Origin: Agelaius tricolor
Lineage: Eukaryota > Chordata > Aves > Passeriformes > Icteridae
DNA length: 64,000 nt
Direction of reading: 5' to 3'
Assembly: GCA_023055355.1 (NCBI GenBank)
Contig: JALJCS010000001.1
Location: 111,125,381 to 111,189,380 of the forward strand
The first letter of the stretch is position 1. Every line of letters begins with the position of its first letter. Positions 11,506 through 23,903 of this stretch are shown here, one piece after another. Below the pieces are notes generated by a model. It had not been told where the DNA came from, did not search any database, and was given only the letters and a program-made list of their open reading frames with translations. A program made the translations under genes and the position numbers.

Positions 11506-12079
11506 CACAGCTGTAGAATGCACAGAATATTTTACTGTCACAGATACTTTAAATATTTGAAGGGAGGAGACAATCCTGAAAATGACTTCTTAAGCAGTTC
11601 CCTCGTGTCCTGAAGCACATCTCACTCTGCTTTCTGTTCCCACATGACATCTACATTTGGTAAATCAGAAAGTTCTCAACACAATTTTGTCCATTCTCTG
11701 TCACAATTGTCGGACTTCGTTGTTTAAACTCCCGTGGAAGAGTCTCAGTGAGAAACAAGCTTGGTAGCCATGGATTTCTGTGTTTATTGGAATACATTTC
11801 AGTTACCTTTAATAGAGTGAAAAGGCTACAAAGAACTGCCCATTGTAGGCCCTCACATTATAACAATTCTTTTTCCAGGACTGTCTGGGCTGTGAATAGT
11901 TTTGTACAAGTATGAACAGATGCCATGATGAGAATTTGACTTTAGAGAAACCAGGACACTAAGTTAATTTTTTAACAGCTGTGTAAAGGAGATCACCTGG
12001 TTGTAAAATAGCTACTGCTTGGGATTTTGTTTGATGTTGTTGTTTTTCCTTCTTGCTTTTATTTAAATGAGATTTAGGC
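11506..12079. other. Unique DNA, nothing recognised
   Basis: AT-rich gap without recognisable features. Confidence 0.5.
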
Positions 12080-12620
12080 AATCAAGTCAATGTTTTTCAC
12101 ACACCAAACATCTGAGAGATTTCTTCTTTGACGTCCTGGCACCAGTTGGTGGTGAAAACTTGGATCTTCCCCCCCTCTCCCCCGTGCCACTAACCTGCAG
12201 ATGCCAAACCTGGCATTTGCATCCATGACAAGCGTGCTGCCTTGCCAGCTTGTTTCACTGAAATTGGCTCCTGCTGGGAGGATCTGCTCACAAACTCGTC
12301 GTGCTGGCACCTGACCATTTTTGGGTACTATCTTTAACACGGCACATCTGTTGTAGGCACACAAACTCTTCAGCTGGCTCAAAGCACCACGTGACGGCCT
12401 GTCCTATTTCATGGAAGTTATCCAGCCTTGACACACTCTTGGGTACACAGCTCAGCAATTCCACAGTCTTGGTTACACTTGACAAGCCAGGCTGACATTA
12501 GCAATCTTGTCTCACTCCCCCCCTTTCCACGAGGAGTAATCACAGTTGCCTTCCTCATCCGTATGGCTAAAACACAAGGCTAAGTCATATGGTTGTCGAG
12601 TTGGAGACATATTGGGTCTG
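12080..12620. other. CpG-bearing, GC-richer unassigned block
   Basis: About eleven CpG dinucleotides fall in about 500 bases, whereas flanking DNA has very few. The block carries a CACGTG E-box followed directly by a TGACG-type half site (about 12391-12401), an ATTTGCAT octamer near 12216, and C-runs. On the minus strand two frames stay open for 65-102 codons (12074-12382 and 12288-12485), and CTGCAG/GTTAGT near 12196 resembles a splice donor. I do not recognise a protein. A regulatory element, an exon of an uncharacterised transcript or a young unnamed repeat would all fit. Confidence 0.3.
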
Positions 12621-13221
12621 TTTGACAACTCCTTTTTTCAAGGCTCTCTAAATAGTGCAGAAAATTGTGCTGCAATTAATTTTGAAAGCGCTAAGTGTTT
12701 ATTAACTATGAAGGGTCTGAAGGGAAAGCAAAAAATTAATAATTGTCAGCATTCCTGCTGTAATTTCCTCAAAAATGGAAATAAGAGTGGCTGTAAAAAA
12801 TCTGGGAGAACCTCTTGTTTCACCTTTGATTGTATCTGATTTGTATTATAAGAATTTGTGTATATTGACCAGTTTATATCCACTATTCTTTGGCAAGGGG
12901 TCTTGATGACAAGGATTATTGATGTTGAAATTACTCCTGCTTCTTTGACAAGACTCAAACTACCCAGATTTAGAGAGAACAATAATTATGAATGGATTTC
13001 AATCAGACCAAGGCCAAGAGAGAGAATGAAGGAAACTGAGTTCATTAATGCTGCAAAAACCTCTAACCCTGTGGCACAAGAACAACCAGAGAGCTGCTTA
13101 AACCATACTCTATATCTGTGCTCCATTGAGATCCTGCCCTACAAATATATATGTTGATTATTTCAGTGCTTATTAATTATGTGAAGCCTGAAAGGGAAGA
13201 AATAAATCCACAACATAATAT
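12621..13221. other. Unique DNA, nothing recognised
   Basis: AT-rich sequence with short open frames lacking any family resemblance. Confidence 0.5.
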
Positions 13222-13697
13222 TAGAATCATAGAATGGTTTGGGTTGGAAGGGACCTGAAAGATCATCTTATTCCATCCCCCCTTGGGCAGGGACACTGCA
13301 TTTTCACAGAGCCCCATCCACCCTGGCCTTGAACCATCCCTTCAGCCAGGGATGGAGCAGCCACAGCTTCTCTGGGCAACCTGTGCCAAGGCTTCCCACA
13401 CCCACAGCCAAGAATATTTTCCTAATAATACTTTTCCTACTTTCTTTCAGTGTGAAGCCATACCCCCTTGTCCTGTCACTCCAGGCCCTTGTGAATAAAT
13501 TCTCTCCACCTTCCCTGCAGGCTCCCTTCAGGTACTGGGAGGCCACAATTGTGTCACGCCAAAGCCTTCTCTTCTCCAGGCTGAGCAATCCCAATTCTTT
13601 CTGCCTTTCCTCAGAGCAGAGGTTTTCTATCCCTCTAAATCAGCTTTGTGGCCTCCTTCTCTTTCCAATAAGTCCGCGTCCTTCCTGTGCTGGGGAG
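13222..13697 (-). mobile_element. CR1: CR1 LINE fragment, about 475 bp
   Basis: A well-preserved antisense CR1: tail ATCATAGAATGG, GTTTGGGTTGGAAGGGACC, CAGCCACAGCTTCTCTGGGC, CCCCCTTGTCCTGTCACTCC, CCTTCAGGTACTGGGAGGCC and CTTCTCTTCTCCAGGCTGAG. It ends near CTGTGCTGGGGAGGAC, where an AT-rich run begins. The long + open frame is antisense repeat. Confidence 0.95.
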
Positions 13698-16041
13698 GAC
13701 ATTATATTATAATAATATAATAACATATATTAGTATATGTTTTCTATACATATTATAATAAACTCATGTGTTTATACACATACATACATGCTGATATCTG
13801 TGCCCACCCTTCATTTCCAGTGAATCTGCATAATTAAATGTCAGGTTACATATACTTATGGGTGTAAATATGGGGGGTGTTTAGGTGGTGACAAAACATT
13901 ATAAATAAAAAGTTATTGTACCATTCCTGTACCTCTCACCACTCCTTTCTACCCAGCCCTATAAAGCTTTCCTCTTCTCTGCCTTCATGGATTTATTCCG
14001 GGTCTCCAAATTCCTGTACTACTTCTTACTATTTATTACTTATTAAAAAATAATCTACCCATATAAAAATCCCTTTTCCCTTTTGTATGTGGATTTCCTC
14101 TTCTGTGCAAGCCCTTGGAAAGCAAAATTGAGTCCTGAAACAGTCCTAAACATGCCAAAATCTTTACAATCAATTATCCCTCAGCCCTGCAGGGGAAGAA
14201 AGGGGAGAGTCACAGGGTTGGTTTTTTTCTTTTTTTCAGAGATCCTCTGCACTTGCTTCTAATCTATGAAGAATCCAGTCTATTAAATTTAAAAGTTGGG
14301 CTATTTTTATGTTGCAAAAAGCTGTCCTTGGCCCAGTTTTTCTTCTTCTGTCCTCTCTACCCAGTATAAAGAAGCAATCATGCCATACCTTTCCAGTGTA
14401 AGGAAATTGGAAGAAATGTGTTACAAAAATTACTCCTGATTAACTTTTGTTCTTCTATTTCTTTGTTTACTTTCTCTTAGCTATTCACATGGCATATTTC
14501 TAACATCTAGAAGGAGTGTGATAGGAGGTGAAGTACTGGATTATATTTTCTGAGAACTAGGAGAATAGGTAGAATATCCATCACTGGTGATTTTTGAATG
14601 CAAATTGGATAAGTAGCTTTCAAAAGGGTTTGGATTTAGCTAATCTTGCATCTTGGTCTCCTATTAAGGAGTACAGTAGAGGATTTCATGCAGTCCTGTT
14701 CAGCTTAACTTCCTAATGATTCCACTCCTACAGATAAAATGGTGGGGGAGATACAACATTGGATTTGATTTCCACTATAATTCCTTGCTTTACCAGGGGT
14801 TTACCTCTTCTGGTTTGTCTAATACAGTCTGAAAAACACCTTGAAGAAAAACGTTGTGACCATGTGGTCTCTCACCATATGTAGCAAAAATAGGTCTTGT
14901 ATAAAATGTGTCTTAATAAACTGTGTTCAACCACCATTATTTATACCTCATATCTGTCATAAAGGAAAACCAGATCACCTGCATTACATTCAAGGGCAAA
15001 AAAAAAAATACTCTGAAACTATGATTCCAGTCAAGCCATATCATTTCATGGAAAGACTACTAAAATCAGAATTCATTCAGATTTGGCTTGGTGAGCTCTG
15101 AAGTGGCACCTTCCTTTGCAAGATGTTATTGAGCTGGTTGTTTTCCCACCATGGTTTGAGCCCACAGATCTGTATTCACCTCACTCAACTTGAAGCACTC
15201 ACTCAAGATCTCTGTGGCCACAGGAACTGCTTCTGGAGTCAATGCAAAGAAAGGGATCAGTGTATTCATGGGATGGCTTAGATGTCAGGTAGGATGACTG
15301 AGTCTCCTGAGATGCCTCTCTCTTTCTTCCCCTGCTGGATAACAATTCTACACCAGTTCAGGCACCTTAGGTCATACAGGAAAAATCTGGGCCTTGATTC
15401 CTGTGAAAGGAATGAGCTTCAGATCTACAGGACACTGTCTTGATGACACTGTGAAATATAATTCCACCTCTATGTCCAGCTACACTTGAGGCAGGGAAGA
15501 CTTTGCAGGATGGACTTTTCAAGGATTGCCTTCAGCTGTGTCACCATCCAGCAGTGATGGTGCTGTAGAAGGAAAGGGATATTGACAGCTTTGTGTGAGG
15601 AAACATGGCCTCAGAACATGGCCTCAGTGTCTCTCCTGAGTGCTCTTTATCATGGCACTCCCCATCCTTCCCAGCCTGATGGCAAATGCTCCCAAACCAC
15701 ACGTGAAATACCTTTGTGCACAAGCTGTGACACAGCATGGAAAGATCAAAGGCTGCTGTCTGACTGCTCATCTCTGCTACTGTTGAAAAAATGTCCAGGT
15801 GCAGAAAATATCCTTAACCCTTTCTTCATCCTGATTGTTAAAGAAGAAAGATTTAACTTGTTCTTGTGTTGCCTAAACCCAGAAATTCTGTGGGTTGTGT
15901 GTGAGAAAGATTCAGGGGAAGTGGGTTGGTAGTCAATATATTTCTTTTATTTAAAAAAAAAAAAAAGCTAAGGGAAGCAGTAAGAAACAAGAGGACGAAT
16001 AGTGAATATCAGACCAATCAACATCCAGCTTGTCCAATCAG
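13698..16041. other. Unique DNA with a short AT-rich run
   Basis: 13700-13765 is an AT-rich run beside the CR1. A perfect 13-bp tandem duplication (AACATGGCCTCAG) lies at 15602-15627. No gene is supported. The + open frame at 15582-15932 has no recognisable domain and is matched by an open antisense frame. Confidence 0.5.
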
Positions 16042-16137
16042 ACAATCACAGAATCACTGCATGATTTGGGCCTTTAAAAATCATCTCCCAGCCACACTGC
16101 CATGAGCAGGGCCACCTTCCACTAGACCAGGTTGCTC
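16042..16137 (-). mobile_element. CR1: CR1 LINE 3' end, short and diverged
   Basis: The tail CAATCACAGAATCACTGCATG is followed by AAAAATCATCTCCCAGCC, GCCATGAGCAGGGCCACCTT and CACTAGACCAGGTTGCTCT, after which the match ends. Confidence 0.85.
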
Positions 16138-16659
16138 TAGAGGTTGATTTGGATTTATTATAAGGCATGAAGAGGAATTTAACAGCCTTGCTTTGCAATC
16201 TTTTCTGCATATCATAGTGTGTGTCAAAGGTATGTTGGGGCAGGAATGTGGTGGAACTGGAGAGAAGCAGCAGCATTGCAAAACAGCTGTCAGCCAATTT
16301 CAGCCAAATTCTGACAGATGGGGTACAGATTGCAAGGATGTTACAGACTTGGAGTTTTGTAAAACTGTGTGACCTGTCTGTAGAGTAGACTTGATGTAAT
16401 CTGAGTCATTATTGATACCAGATAACCACTGGAATAAAGAGAATCTCTGAATTTTCCAACAATTCACCAGCCTGAATTGGAGCTTGGGCCTTCTTGGACA
16501 TGAGAAGAAACAGTTGAAGACACAAACCCATATCTAGCACAGCTTCACTTGTCCCACTGATTAAAAAGAACTGATTTTTTTTTTCATTTTTTGAGGCATT
16601 TTTCGAGGCATTTTTCTCATGCCCCATTGATTTATTCTATGCCTTTCTTTGTCAGAACA
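16138..16659. other. Unique DNA with a small tandem duplication
   Basis: The 12-mer GAGGCATTTTTC is repeated perfectly in tandem at 16593-16616. Otherwise no feature is recognised. Confidence 0.5.
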
Positions 16660-16716
16660 GGAGTTGGACTTCCTAGTTGGCCCCCTTCATCTCAGGATAT
16701 TGTATGATTCTTTGAT
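16660..16716 (+). mobile_element. CR1: CR1 (X-like) extreme 3' end
   Basis: GAGTTGGACTTCCTAGTTGG, then CCTTCATCTCAGGATATTGT and the tail ATGATTCTTTGATTTC match the sense 3' end of the CR1 type that carries the ATATCCTGAG motif. Only about 57 bp remain. Confidence 0.6.
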
Positions 16717-18289
16717 TTCAGTAGAATTTTTATGTCTTCATTTGTCTTACAGACAAGTAAAAGGACTGAAATTATAAGAGTTGAAATAGACCAAAGAAAT
16801 TAATACTTTTAAATTAGAATTGTAAGATTGAAAGAGAGGACTACTGAAAAAAAAGAGGTGGAATGATTTTCCCAGTGTCACATAGGAAAGCAGCAGTAGA
16901 GATTTGTAAAAATGAAATATTTTTTTCGCACCAACCCAAGATAAGAGAGATGAAATCACCCTTTCCATCAAATGCTAGAGCAGCAGAAAGATATTACACT
17001 GGACTATAAGTCAGACCTTGAATTTGGGACAGAGGAATTTCTCCAAATTCAGAAAACAAAAGAACAAAACCAGGTCCTTAATATTAAGTACAAAGAAATC
17101 TGATCTTAGGCTGATGAATTGAAATAGAAGACTTGGGAATTCTGAATGTCAGTGCTCTACAGAGTTATAACTGTGCTATAACTGTGTCTAAAGAACAGTC
17201 CCCCCCCCCCTATTTAAAATTATCTGCTTCTTTATCCTGTATTTGTGGATCTGGTTTTGTACTCATAGAAAGACTGCATGAGTCAATTGGTGGGGATTTT
17301 TCATTTCTGCTAAACCAGCATTTTCTTTTTCTTTAACACTAATAACTCAGGTCCTGTATCTCTCATTTCATAACCCAAAGGTATGGAAGCCCTACTTGCA
17401 TTATGCTCTGTCAGCTGTGTTACAAAAATACAGATTTAAAGCTCTAGTTTTTCCTCTTCTGCATGTTTCCAATAATGTCTGTATAAGAACTGCTACAGGT
17501 GCCCTTCTATGTCTAAAAATCTCTCCTCAAGACATTATGTGTTCCTTCAAGATCAGATAAGCTCAAGGAAAAAAAAGAAGATTGTGATAATAAATAAGAA
17601 ATGCTGCAGCTCTCAGTTTTCAGTGGTTCTGTGGGATCACAATCTGAAAAAGCAGCATTTGCTTTCTCTTTTCTTGAAACAGAGGTCATTGCTCCATCCC
17701 TCACACCTGCAGGAGGGCAGAAAAGGGATTAAGAGGAGTTGTCTTATCAGAGTTGTCAGGATGAAAGGGCAGGACAAGCAGTTGATTTTGCAAGTCCACT
17801 ATTGCCCCATCTGACTGAATTCTCCATGTGCTCATTGGACAAAGGGTTTTTCCTGGAGGTGTCTGATCCCACACAGGTCTACCACTGAAAAATAAAAGGA
17901 AATGACATTTTGGAAATAAAATGCAAGACAGCAAGAGAAATCTTAGTTGGTCCAGTATATGGTTTATTTTTGTATCAGGGATGTAAAGGAAAACAAAAAA
18001 AGAAAAGGAAGAATTATTTAATTTCATACTAATTCTTATCTAAAAGGAAGAGGCAAATTATACCTTTCTCATGCCATAGTAATGCTTTGCTAGCTCTGTG
18101 CTTTCCTAACATGTAGGGTTTCTTGTGTCCAAACATGTTTTTCCTTTCCTCTAATGGATATCCTCTTAGAAATGGGATTAAGAGCAAGGAAACACAGTCA
18201 TTATTTCTTGTATCCTCTGGCAACTCTACAGACCAAAATTTTCTACTTGATGTTTGGAGAGGGAATCCTTCCCGTCAGCTACCAACTCA
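16717..18289. other. Unique DNA, nothing recognised
   Basis: Contains an 11-base C homopolymer at 17200-17210. Open frames on both strands around 17509-18027 have no family resemblance. Confidence 0.5.
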
Positions 18290-18420
18290 CAATCACAGAC
18301 TCATAGAATATCCTGAGTTATACCCAGAGAATTTCCATAGAATATCTGTAAGGATCATGGAAGTGCAACTCCTGGCCCTGCACAGGAGCACATCAAAGAT
18401 CCCTTCCAAATACACCAACA
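18290..18420 (-). mobile_element. CR1: CR1 (X-like) 3' end
   Basis: ACTCATAGAATATCCTGAGT, AAGGATCATGGAAGTGCAAC and CTCCTGGCCCTGCACAGGAG are the hallmarks of this CR1 subtype in antisense. An extra copy of CATAGAATATC occurs inside, a small internal duplication. Confidence 0.85.
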
Positions 18421-20035
18421 AGGGCCATCATGAGTCACTTCTTTCTCTTCCTAACTACATATCTTCCCTAGGGTAATAATCACAGTTATTTCATATCTGT
18501 AAATTATGTCAGAAAAAACCCCTCCACTTTAATAAAATATTCTTTTGTATCTGGAAACAAGACAAAGGTGTCTATATCACATATGTTGCCAGCAGGTTTT
18601 TTGGCTGTAAAAGGTCTCAGTAATAGATGGTCATAACTTGAGAGCTGATAAGGATAAAGAAAGTCAAAAGAACATCTGTGATTTGTAGTGGAGAACAAGG
18701 GAATACAGGAAAAAAAAAAAACACTTGAAGAATTCAGTGACAAAGCAAGAGAGCAATGTTGTTAAAGCTCATGGCAGACTGTTGAACTGTCTGCTGAAAA
18801 CCAGTAGATGCTCCAACATTGAATTCCTTTTCACTGACTTGGTCAAAACCATTCAGAGCATAGGACAAGAGAAAGCTCTTCCACTGACCTTTGGACAAGA
18901 AGCTGCCTTCCCTCTGCAGTATCACCTACCTCTGTGCTCAAATGTCTTGGAGGAGAACAGCTGGTAGCCCAAATATTTCTGATTTTTTTACTGAGATAGT
19001 TAATTCTCCAAGTAATATTTGCCATGAACAGCAATCTTTGTGCATTTCACTGACTTTTCTCAGATTAGCCCTATCCACCACTTGCCCCCCTGAAGTCAAC
19101 ATAAGATGACATCTCCTGAAAATATATAGTAATTACAGAGTCTTTGATTTGACACTTTTGAGGGAAAAAATTGTAAATAAAAATAGTTTCTCTTACTACC
19201 ATAGGTGTCTTTGAAACATAAATTAGAATTTCTTGTCCTAATTTACCATTGACAAGTCTTAGAGGCAGAGTTAAGACAAAATTCTTGAGCCAGCAAACTT
19301 GCTTCTACAAGTACAAAGGAATTTAAAGAGTGGCCTGGGGTAGAAATGGATGTAGCTGTCAGTCGCATGAAAGAATTTAGAAACAGAATGCAATGCTTTG
19401 TCAAATGGTGGGATTCAAATGTAGCAGCATGTCATTGACCCTGGTGCTCAGCAACACATATTTCAAATCCCTGAAGATTAATAGGGAAGATGGTTACAGC
19501 TCTCACAACAGCTGCTGGAAAGTGTCCCTATCTCACGTTTTAATTACATGTATTTATACAGTAAAAAAAAGTCCTAAATGCAATATAGCCTGTAGTATGC
19601 AACAATTTTGAACATTTATGAGATTCAGGCAATTAAGAGTCTAAACTTTCAAATGTTTCCAGATGGCACACCGATTAACAATTGTGTGAATTTAATATTT
19701 GTTTAAAAGCGCTGCTCTGTAAAATATTTCTTAATAGTATATGAATGCATTGCAATGAATCCAGGCACAACTTTACTTCCAGCACAACTTGCCTCATTGC
19801 CTGAAGAAGTGGAAATCTCATTAGCTGATTATATAGACCAAAAGCAGTAGCAGAGCAGTAGTAAGAGATAAAAAAGATTAAAAAGAAACGAATCTATTTC
19901 TTAACTTATGAAGGATTTTTTTCTTTATATGCAGGTCCTAGTGTCAGTTTTCATGCAAGCCACTTACAATATCAGTCCCTCAGTTCTTGCAAGTGACCCT
20001 ACCTAGTGAGGACATTTCCTTGGTGTTATCAGCAT
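18421..20035. other. Unique DNA, nothing recognised
   Basis: AT-rich sequence. No repeat or gene is supported. Confidence 0.5.
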
Positions 20036-20120
20036 TCTGGATGTTGACATTTGCAGGAATGCTTGGACTCAATGGTCTTAGAGATCTTTTCCAACCTCAA
20101 TGAATCTAAGATTCCAAGAT
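20036..20120 (+). mobile_element. CR1: CR1 LINE extreme 3' end
   Basis: GCTTGGACTCAATGGTCTTA, GAGATCTTTTCCAACCTCAA and TGAATCTAAGATTCC match the sense 3' end. Short and diverged. Confidence 0.75.
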
Positions 20121-20345
20121 CTACAGAATAGTTTGTTTTTAAAGAAAACACTTAAACTTTAGTTTTTTCAATGGGCTTAAGCTACTTAAATTTCTAAAAT
20201 AAAGGTATTTCCAAACCTTCCCTGTTTGTACTATTTTTAATGTTGAAAATTTGAATCAATGCAATCCCTCACCCTCCACCAAAAGATGTATTTTTAGAGG
20301 TGACATTTATTCTACAGGGGAAAGATCTTGTAATGATGCTGGCAA

Positions 20346-20497
20346 TCAGAATCAGAGCATGATTTTGCTTTGCAGGGAACTTAAAGATCACCTTGTTCCA
20401 ACCCCCTGGCATAGGCAGGAACACCTTCCGACCAGACCAGGTTACTCCAAGGCCATCCAAACACTTCCAGGGATGGGGCAGCCACAGCTTCTCTAGG
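20346..20497 (-). mobile_element. CR1: CR1 LINE 3' end
   Basis: AGGGAACTTAAAGATCACCT, CCAACCCCCTGGCATAGGCA, GACCAGACCAGGTTACTCCA and CTTCCAGGGATGGGGCAGCC appear in antisense order, starting at a diverged tail (ATCAGAATCAGAG). 20121-20345 between this and the previous CR1 holds nothing recognised. Confidence 0.9.
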
Positions 20498-21096
20498 TAT
20501 AGCAATACATCTAGAACTTCCAGAGATTTTTGTAGAAGTTTATGGTCTAGTTAGTTTATGTATTTGAACCTTATACTAGAGCCAAAATTAAAATAAACAG
20601 CCTGAAAAGGCAACATCAGAAGACTTATAAACCTACTCTGAAACCCAGAAATGGAAAAACCTGGAACTATCTATAATCTGTAAAAATATGGCTTCTCCAC
20701 ATGCAGGAGAAACCATCCCCTCATTTTGTGCAATACTTGTAATACAGACAGGTCACAGAAGCAAGATTTATCTCACCTGCCATCTGAGCTCTGGAAGCTC
20801 TGCATCCAGAACTGAGTAGTGCAGTAACTTCCTTTAATAGTTGATGCAGAAAAATACATGCCTGCCGTGTCAGACGCTTTTCCTAACTCTTAGACCCCAG
20901 GAGGAGATGAACAGCTCTCTGAAAACAGCTCTTGCTCTCCCCTGTGTGTAGAAGGAGCCTGGTCTGATTACTCTTCATGAAGGTGTCTAACTTTGCTTAA
21001 AGCACATAAGATAAATCCCAATAATAATGGACAGAGTTGACTCTGAATTTCAAAATTAAAGTTATAAATTAAAAACAATGTCTTTTTTTGACTCAG

Positions 21097-21512
21097 GATC
21101 TAGGAAAAAACAATGGAAACATTTTGGTAGAAATTATCTAATTTTCATTCTTGACTTTCAACCTTAATGAAGATGTTTATATGGAATGTAGAAATCTGCT
21201 CCAATGCGAGTTCTTTTCTGAGATTTAGTTTTTTCTAAGGTACAGTTAAAATTATTAGCTATGATTTTTCCTTTACCCTTTCTTGCTCTCCCTTCTTTTC
21301 CCTTGAGTTATTTGAGCAGGAGGCAAAGATGGTGACACTCACATTGGAGCAGATTTCTACATTCCATATAAACCTGGGCTTTTGTAATCAAGCAAAGAAA
21401 GAACATCCATCTCTAAATCTGAAAAGGAAACATAATGAAACCCTAAAAATTAAAATAGCAAACTGAAATAGTGTGAGATTGTTTTAATAGATCCAGGAGA
21501 AACAATGGAAAC
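21097..21512. repeat. Imperfect direct repeat pair around an inverted repeat
   Basis: GATCTAGGAAAAAACAATGG at 21097 and GATCCAGGAGAAACAATGG at 21490, each followed by AAAC, are near copies in the same orientation. They enclose the inverted repeat at 21175-21373. The arrangement could mark the edges of an old element, but no terminal or coding signature confirms this. Confidence 0.4.
21175..21373. repeat. Inverted repeat, 37-bp arms, 125-bp spacer
   Basis: The left arm 21175-21211 begins GTTTATATGGAATGTAG and the right arm 21337-21373 ends CTACATTCCATATAAAC. The arms pair at 36 of 37 positions (one C/T difference in the CCAATGYGAGT end). Pairing stops sharply at both ends. A transcript from either strand could form a long stem-loop. 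Confidence 0.9.
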
Positions 21513-21589
21513 TTACCCCCAGGCTGTGGTTCCTGAACACCTGTAAAGAAAATTTATGTAGCAAATTATGTGGTGAGTTGGGTGTGATT

Positions 21590-21991
21590 TTAAGGACTGC
21601 TCAGAAGCAAGAACAATCTCTCAGTTTGCTGCCATGTGGGAAAAATGCACAATTTGAAAAAGTATGAGAAGAAACCAAAGGAAGACAAACCATGATCACT
21701 CATTAAAAGAAATAGCACTGTGTTTTCCTTTTGTGAAACAGGATGGACTTGAGAGCAGCTAATTGATTTAGAGCACAGAGCCTGGACATTACTCTTGGAT
21801 TTCCAATTTACCTGACACCTTGGATAAGTCACTTGGTTTTCCTGATTTGTTTTTCCCACTGCGTTGATTGCTTGGGTTGTAAACACAATGGATGAAGATG
21901 AGATTTTCTCTTTCTGTGTCTTTGACCACAGCCTTGCACAATGATACAACTGGTGAGAATGCCTGACATACCTGTAATTCCATTTAGTCAT
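21590..21991 (-). other. Unassigned open frame, about 133 codons
   Basis: Open frame in non-repeat DNA. The conceptual product is Ser/Lys/Gln-rich with an aromatic segment (residues about 105-120), and no motif is recognised. Its length is within the range expected by chance for 64 kb in six frames. There is no convincing splice or promoter context. Not called a gene. Confidence 0.08.
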
Positions 21992-23540
21992 CTCTGTTTG
22001 GTGACAGAACTGAACTCTTGAAAATTAATTTTCTTTCTCCTTGACTGGGATTGCACTGACTTAAATGAAATTTAAAAAAAAAATAAAATTAACTCCATTG
22101 GTCATTGTATCATTGTGTTGAGATAGTATTAAATGAGGGAGGAATTTTTACCTGCTTTTTTATTTTTCCACAAATGGTGCATGTGCTTTCACCTCCTATT
22201 TTTCAAGTTCTCACTGGGTACTGATTTTGTTTCTGTCATTGTTATGACAGCAGTGAGAAGGGTTTTTTTATCAGCAGAAGTCATGAAGACAAAATTTTAA
22301 AGAGAGTTTTAACTTGTCCAGAGTAGGTGGTGAAGGAAGAAGGGGAGAATAAACAAGATGTTCTTCTCACCCTCACAAGAAGATGTGACTGTCCACTGGA
22401 CAGTGGAAAACCTCTTATGAGTACAGGCTCCCATATAATCATCATGCTTCATTGGATCATGCTAAAGTACTTTGTCTTTTACAAAAATCATATTAAGATT
22501 GTACCACTGAAAGAAAGACCACAATTATATCTATTGCTATGCAGCCAGACAGTACTGCTAATCTCAGGAAAAAAAATTTACATAAAGTTATTTCCAGGAA
22601 GAAACAAACACTTTTTCAATGTAGCAATGTAATTAGCATAGGCTTCCATATCTGAATTCTAATGAATTCATTCCTATTTTTTAGTGTTTTATCACCACTC
22701 CCTATTCCAGATCCTTCATGTGATATATTAGTCTGTTTGGATTTGATAGGCAATAAAAACAGACCAGTCAGTCTGTTAGTTCTATAACCCTCTTGCATTT
22801 AAGAAATAATATAAATAGCATCAAGACAGAGGGAGAAATCAATGTGTCAATTATTTATATAGAAAAAAGTCTACCTAGTAAAATGAAATTGCTTAGTTCC
22901 TAAAGGGCAGAGATGAACTTTTTTGGCTGCTTATGCAGAAATGTTATAAATATTTAAATGTAAATAATAAAATCTTTACATGCATAAATAAACATGAGAT
23001 TGATATTACACACACTACAGCAGCGAAATATGACAACTGCTGCTTCTTCAGGAAAATGGATATTTCCTGTGACTGAATTGAGAATAAACTCAAAGCTAAT
23101 AAGATACCTCACATACACTTTGAATCCACACTGCTCTCAAGCAAAAAATTTCCTTGGGTTGGTCTTTTTTAGGAAAGGTCTGAAGACCTCTCCAGAACAA
23201 ACATTTAGGATGAAACAAAACATGGATGGTGATTTCTTTAAACATAGGATGCCTGGGTCAGTGTGGGCTTAGCTGGATGATTTTTAAGACTTGGTGATAT
23301 TAAAGTTATCAGCTATTTTGTCTTTTGTTATGGTCCTTATGACTGCAAGAAGGAAGAGGTTGACCAGGCTGCTGCCTTCTGCTTTAAACCTTCATGAATC
23401 AGTTCAGGGTCATCTCGTTGTATGAGGCACATCTCAGCAGAAGGAGTCTGGTCCAAGCTCATTAGCCCAATTTTAACAAGAGGTTTGGTTTTGGACTTTT
23501 GGATTTATGTATATGATTTTCTGGACAAGAGGAGTCTCAG

Positions 23541-23903
23541 GGTAGGGGGCCTCACTGCTCTCTACAACTACCTGAAAGGAGGATGTGGAGAGGTGGAAGT
23601 CAGCCTCCTCTGCCATCTCCCAAGCAAAAAGATGAGAGGAATGGCCTTAAATTGCAACAGGGGAAATTCAGATTCGATGTTAGAAATAAATTTTTAACTG
23701 AAAGTGAAATGTCTGGTTAGGCTTTTGAGCTTTGGAATAAATTGCCCAGGGAGGCGATGGAGTCACCAGCTCTGGAAAGGGTTTAAGAGGCATCTGGATG
23801 CAGCACTTGGTGATGAGGTTTAGGAGGTGGTGGATTGACAGTTGGACCAGATGATCTTGAAGTTCTCTTCCAACCTTGATGTTTCTGTGGTTCTGTGATT
23901 CTG
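23541..23903 (+). mobile_element. CR1: CR1 LINE fragment, about 360 bp
   Basis: Sense CR1: CACTGCTCTCTACAACTACC then TGAAAGGAGG, GAGGTGGAAGTCAGCCTCCT, GGAATAAATTGCCCAGGGAG, CATCTGGATGCAGCACTTGG, CTTCCAACCTTGATG and the tail GGTTCTGTGATTCTG. The first part still reads in frame as the peptide [12 protein letters not shown] found in avian CR1 copies. Confidence 0.93.

Larger units (their letters stand above)
20498..23540. other. Unique DNA with inverted and direct repeats at 21.1-21.5 kb
   Basis: The only structure seen is the inverted repeat 21175-21211/21337-21373 and the direct repeat 21097-21120/21490-21512, annotated separately. A minus open frame at 21590-21991 is also listed. The rest is AT-rich with nothing recognised. 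Confidence 0.5.

Noticed and set aside
21590..21991. 133-codon minus frame as a possible new gene
   Set aside because: Length is within chance expectation, and no motif, splice signal or neighbouring exon supports it.
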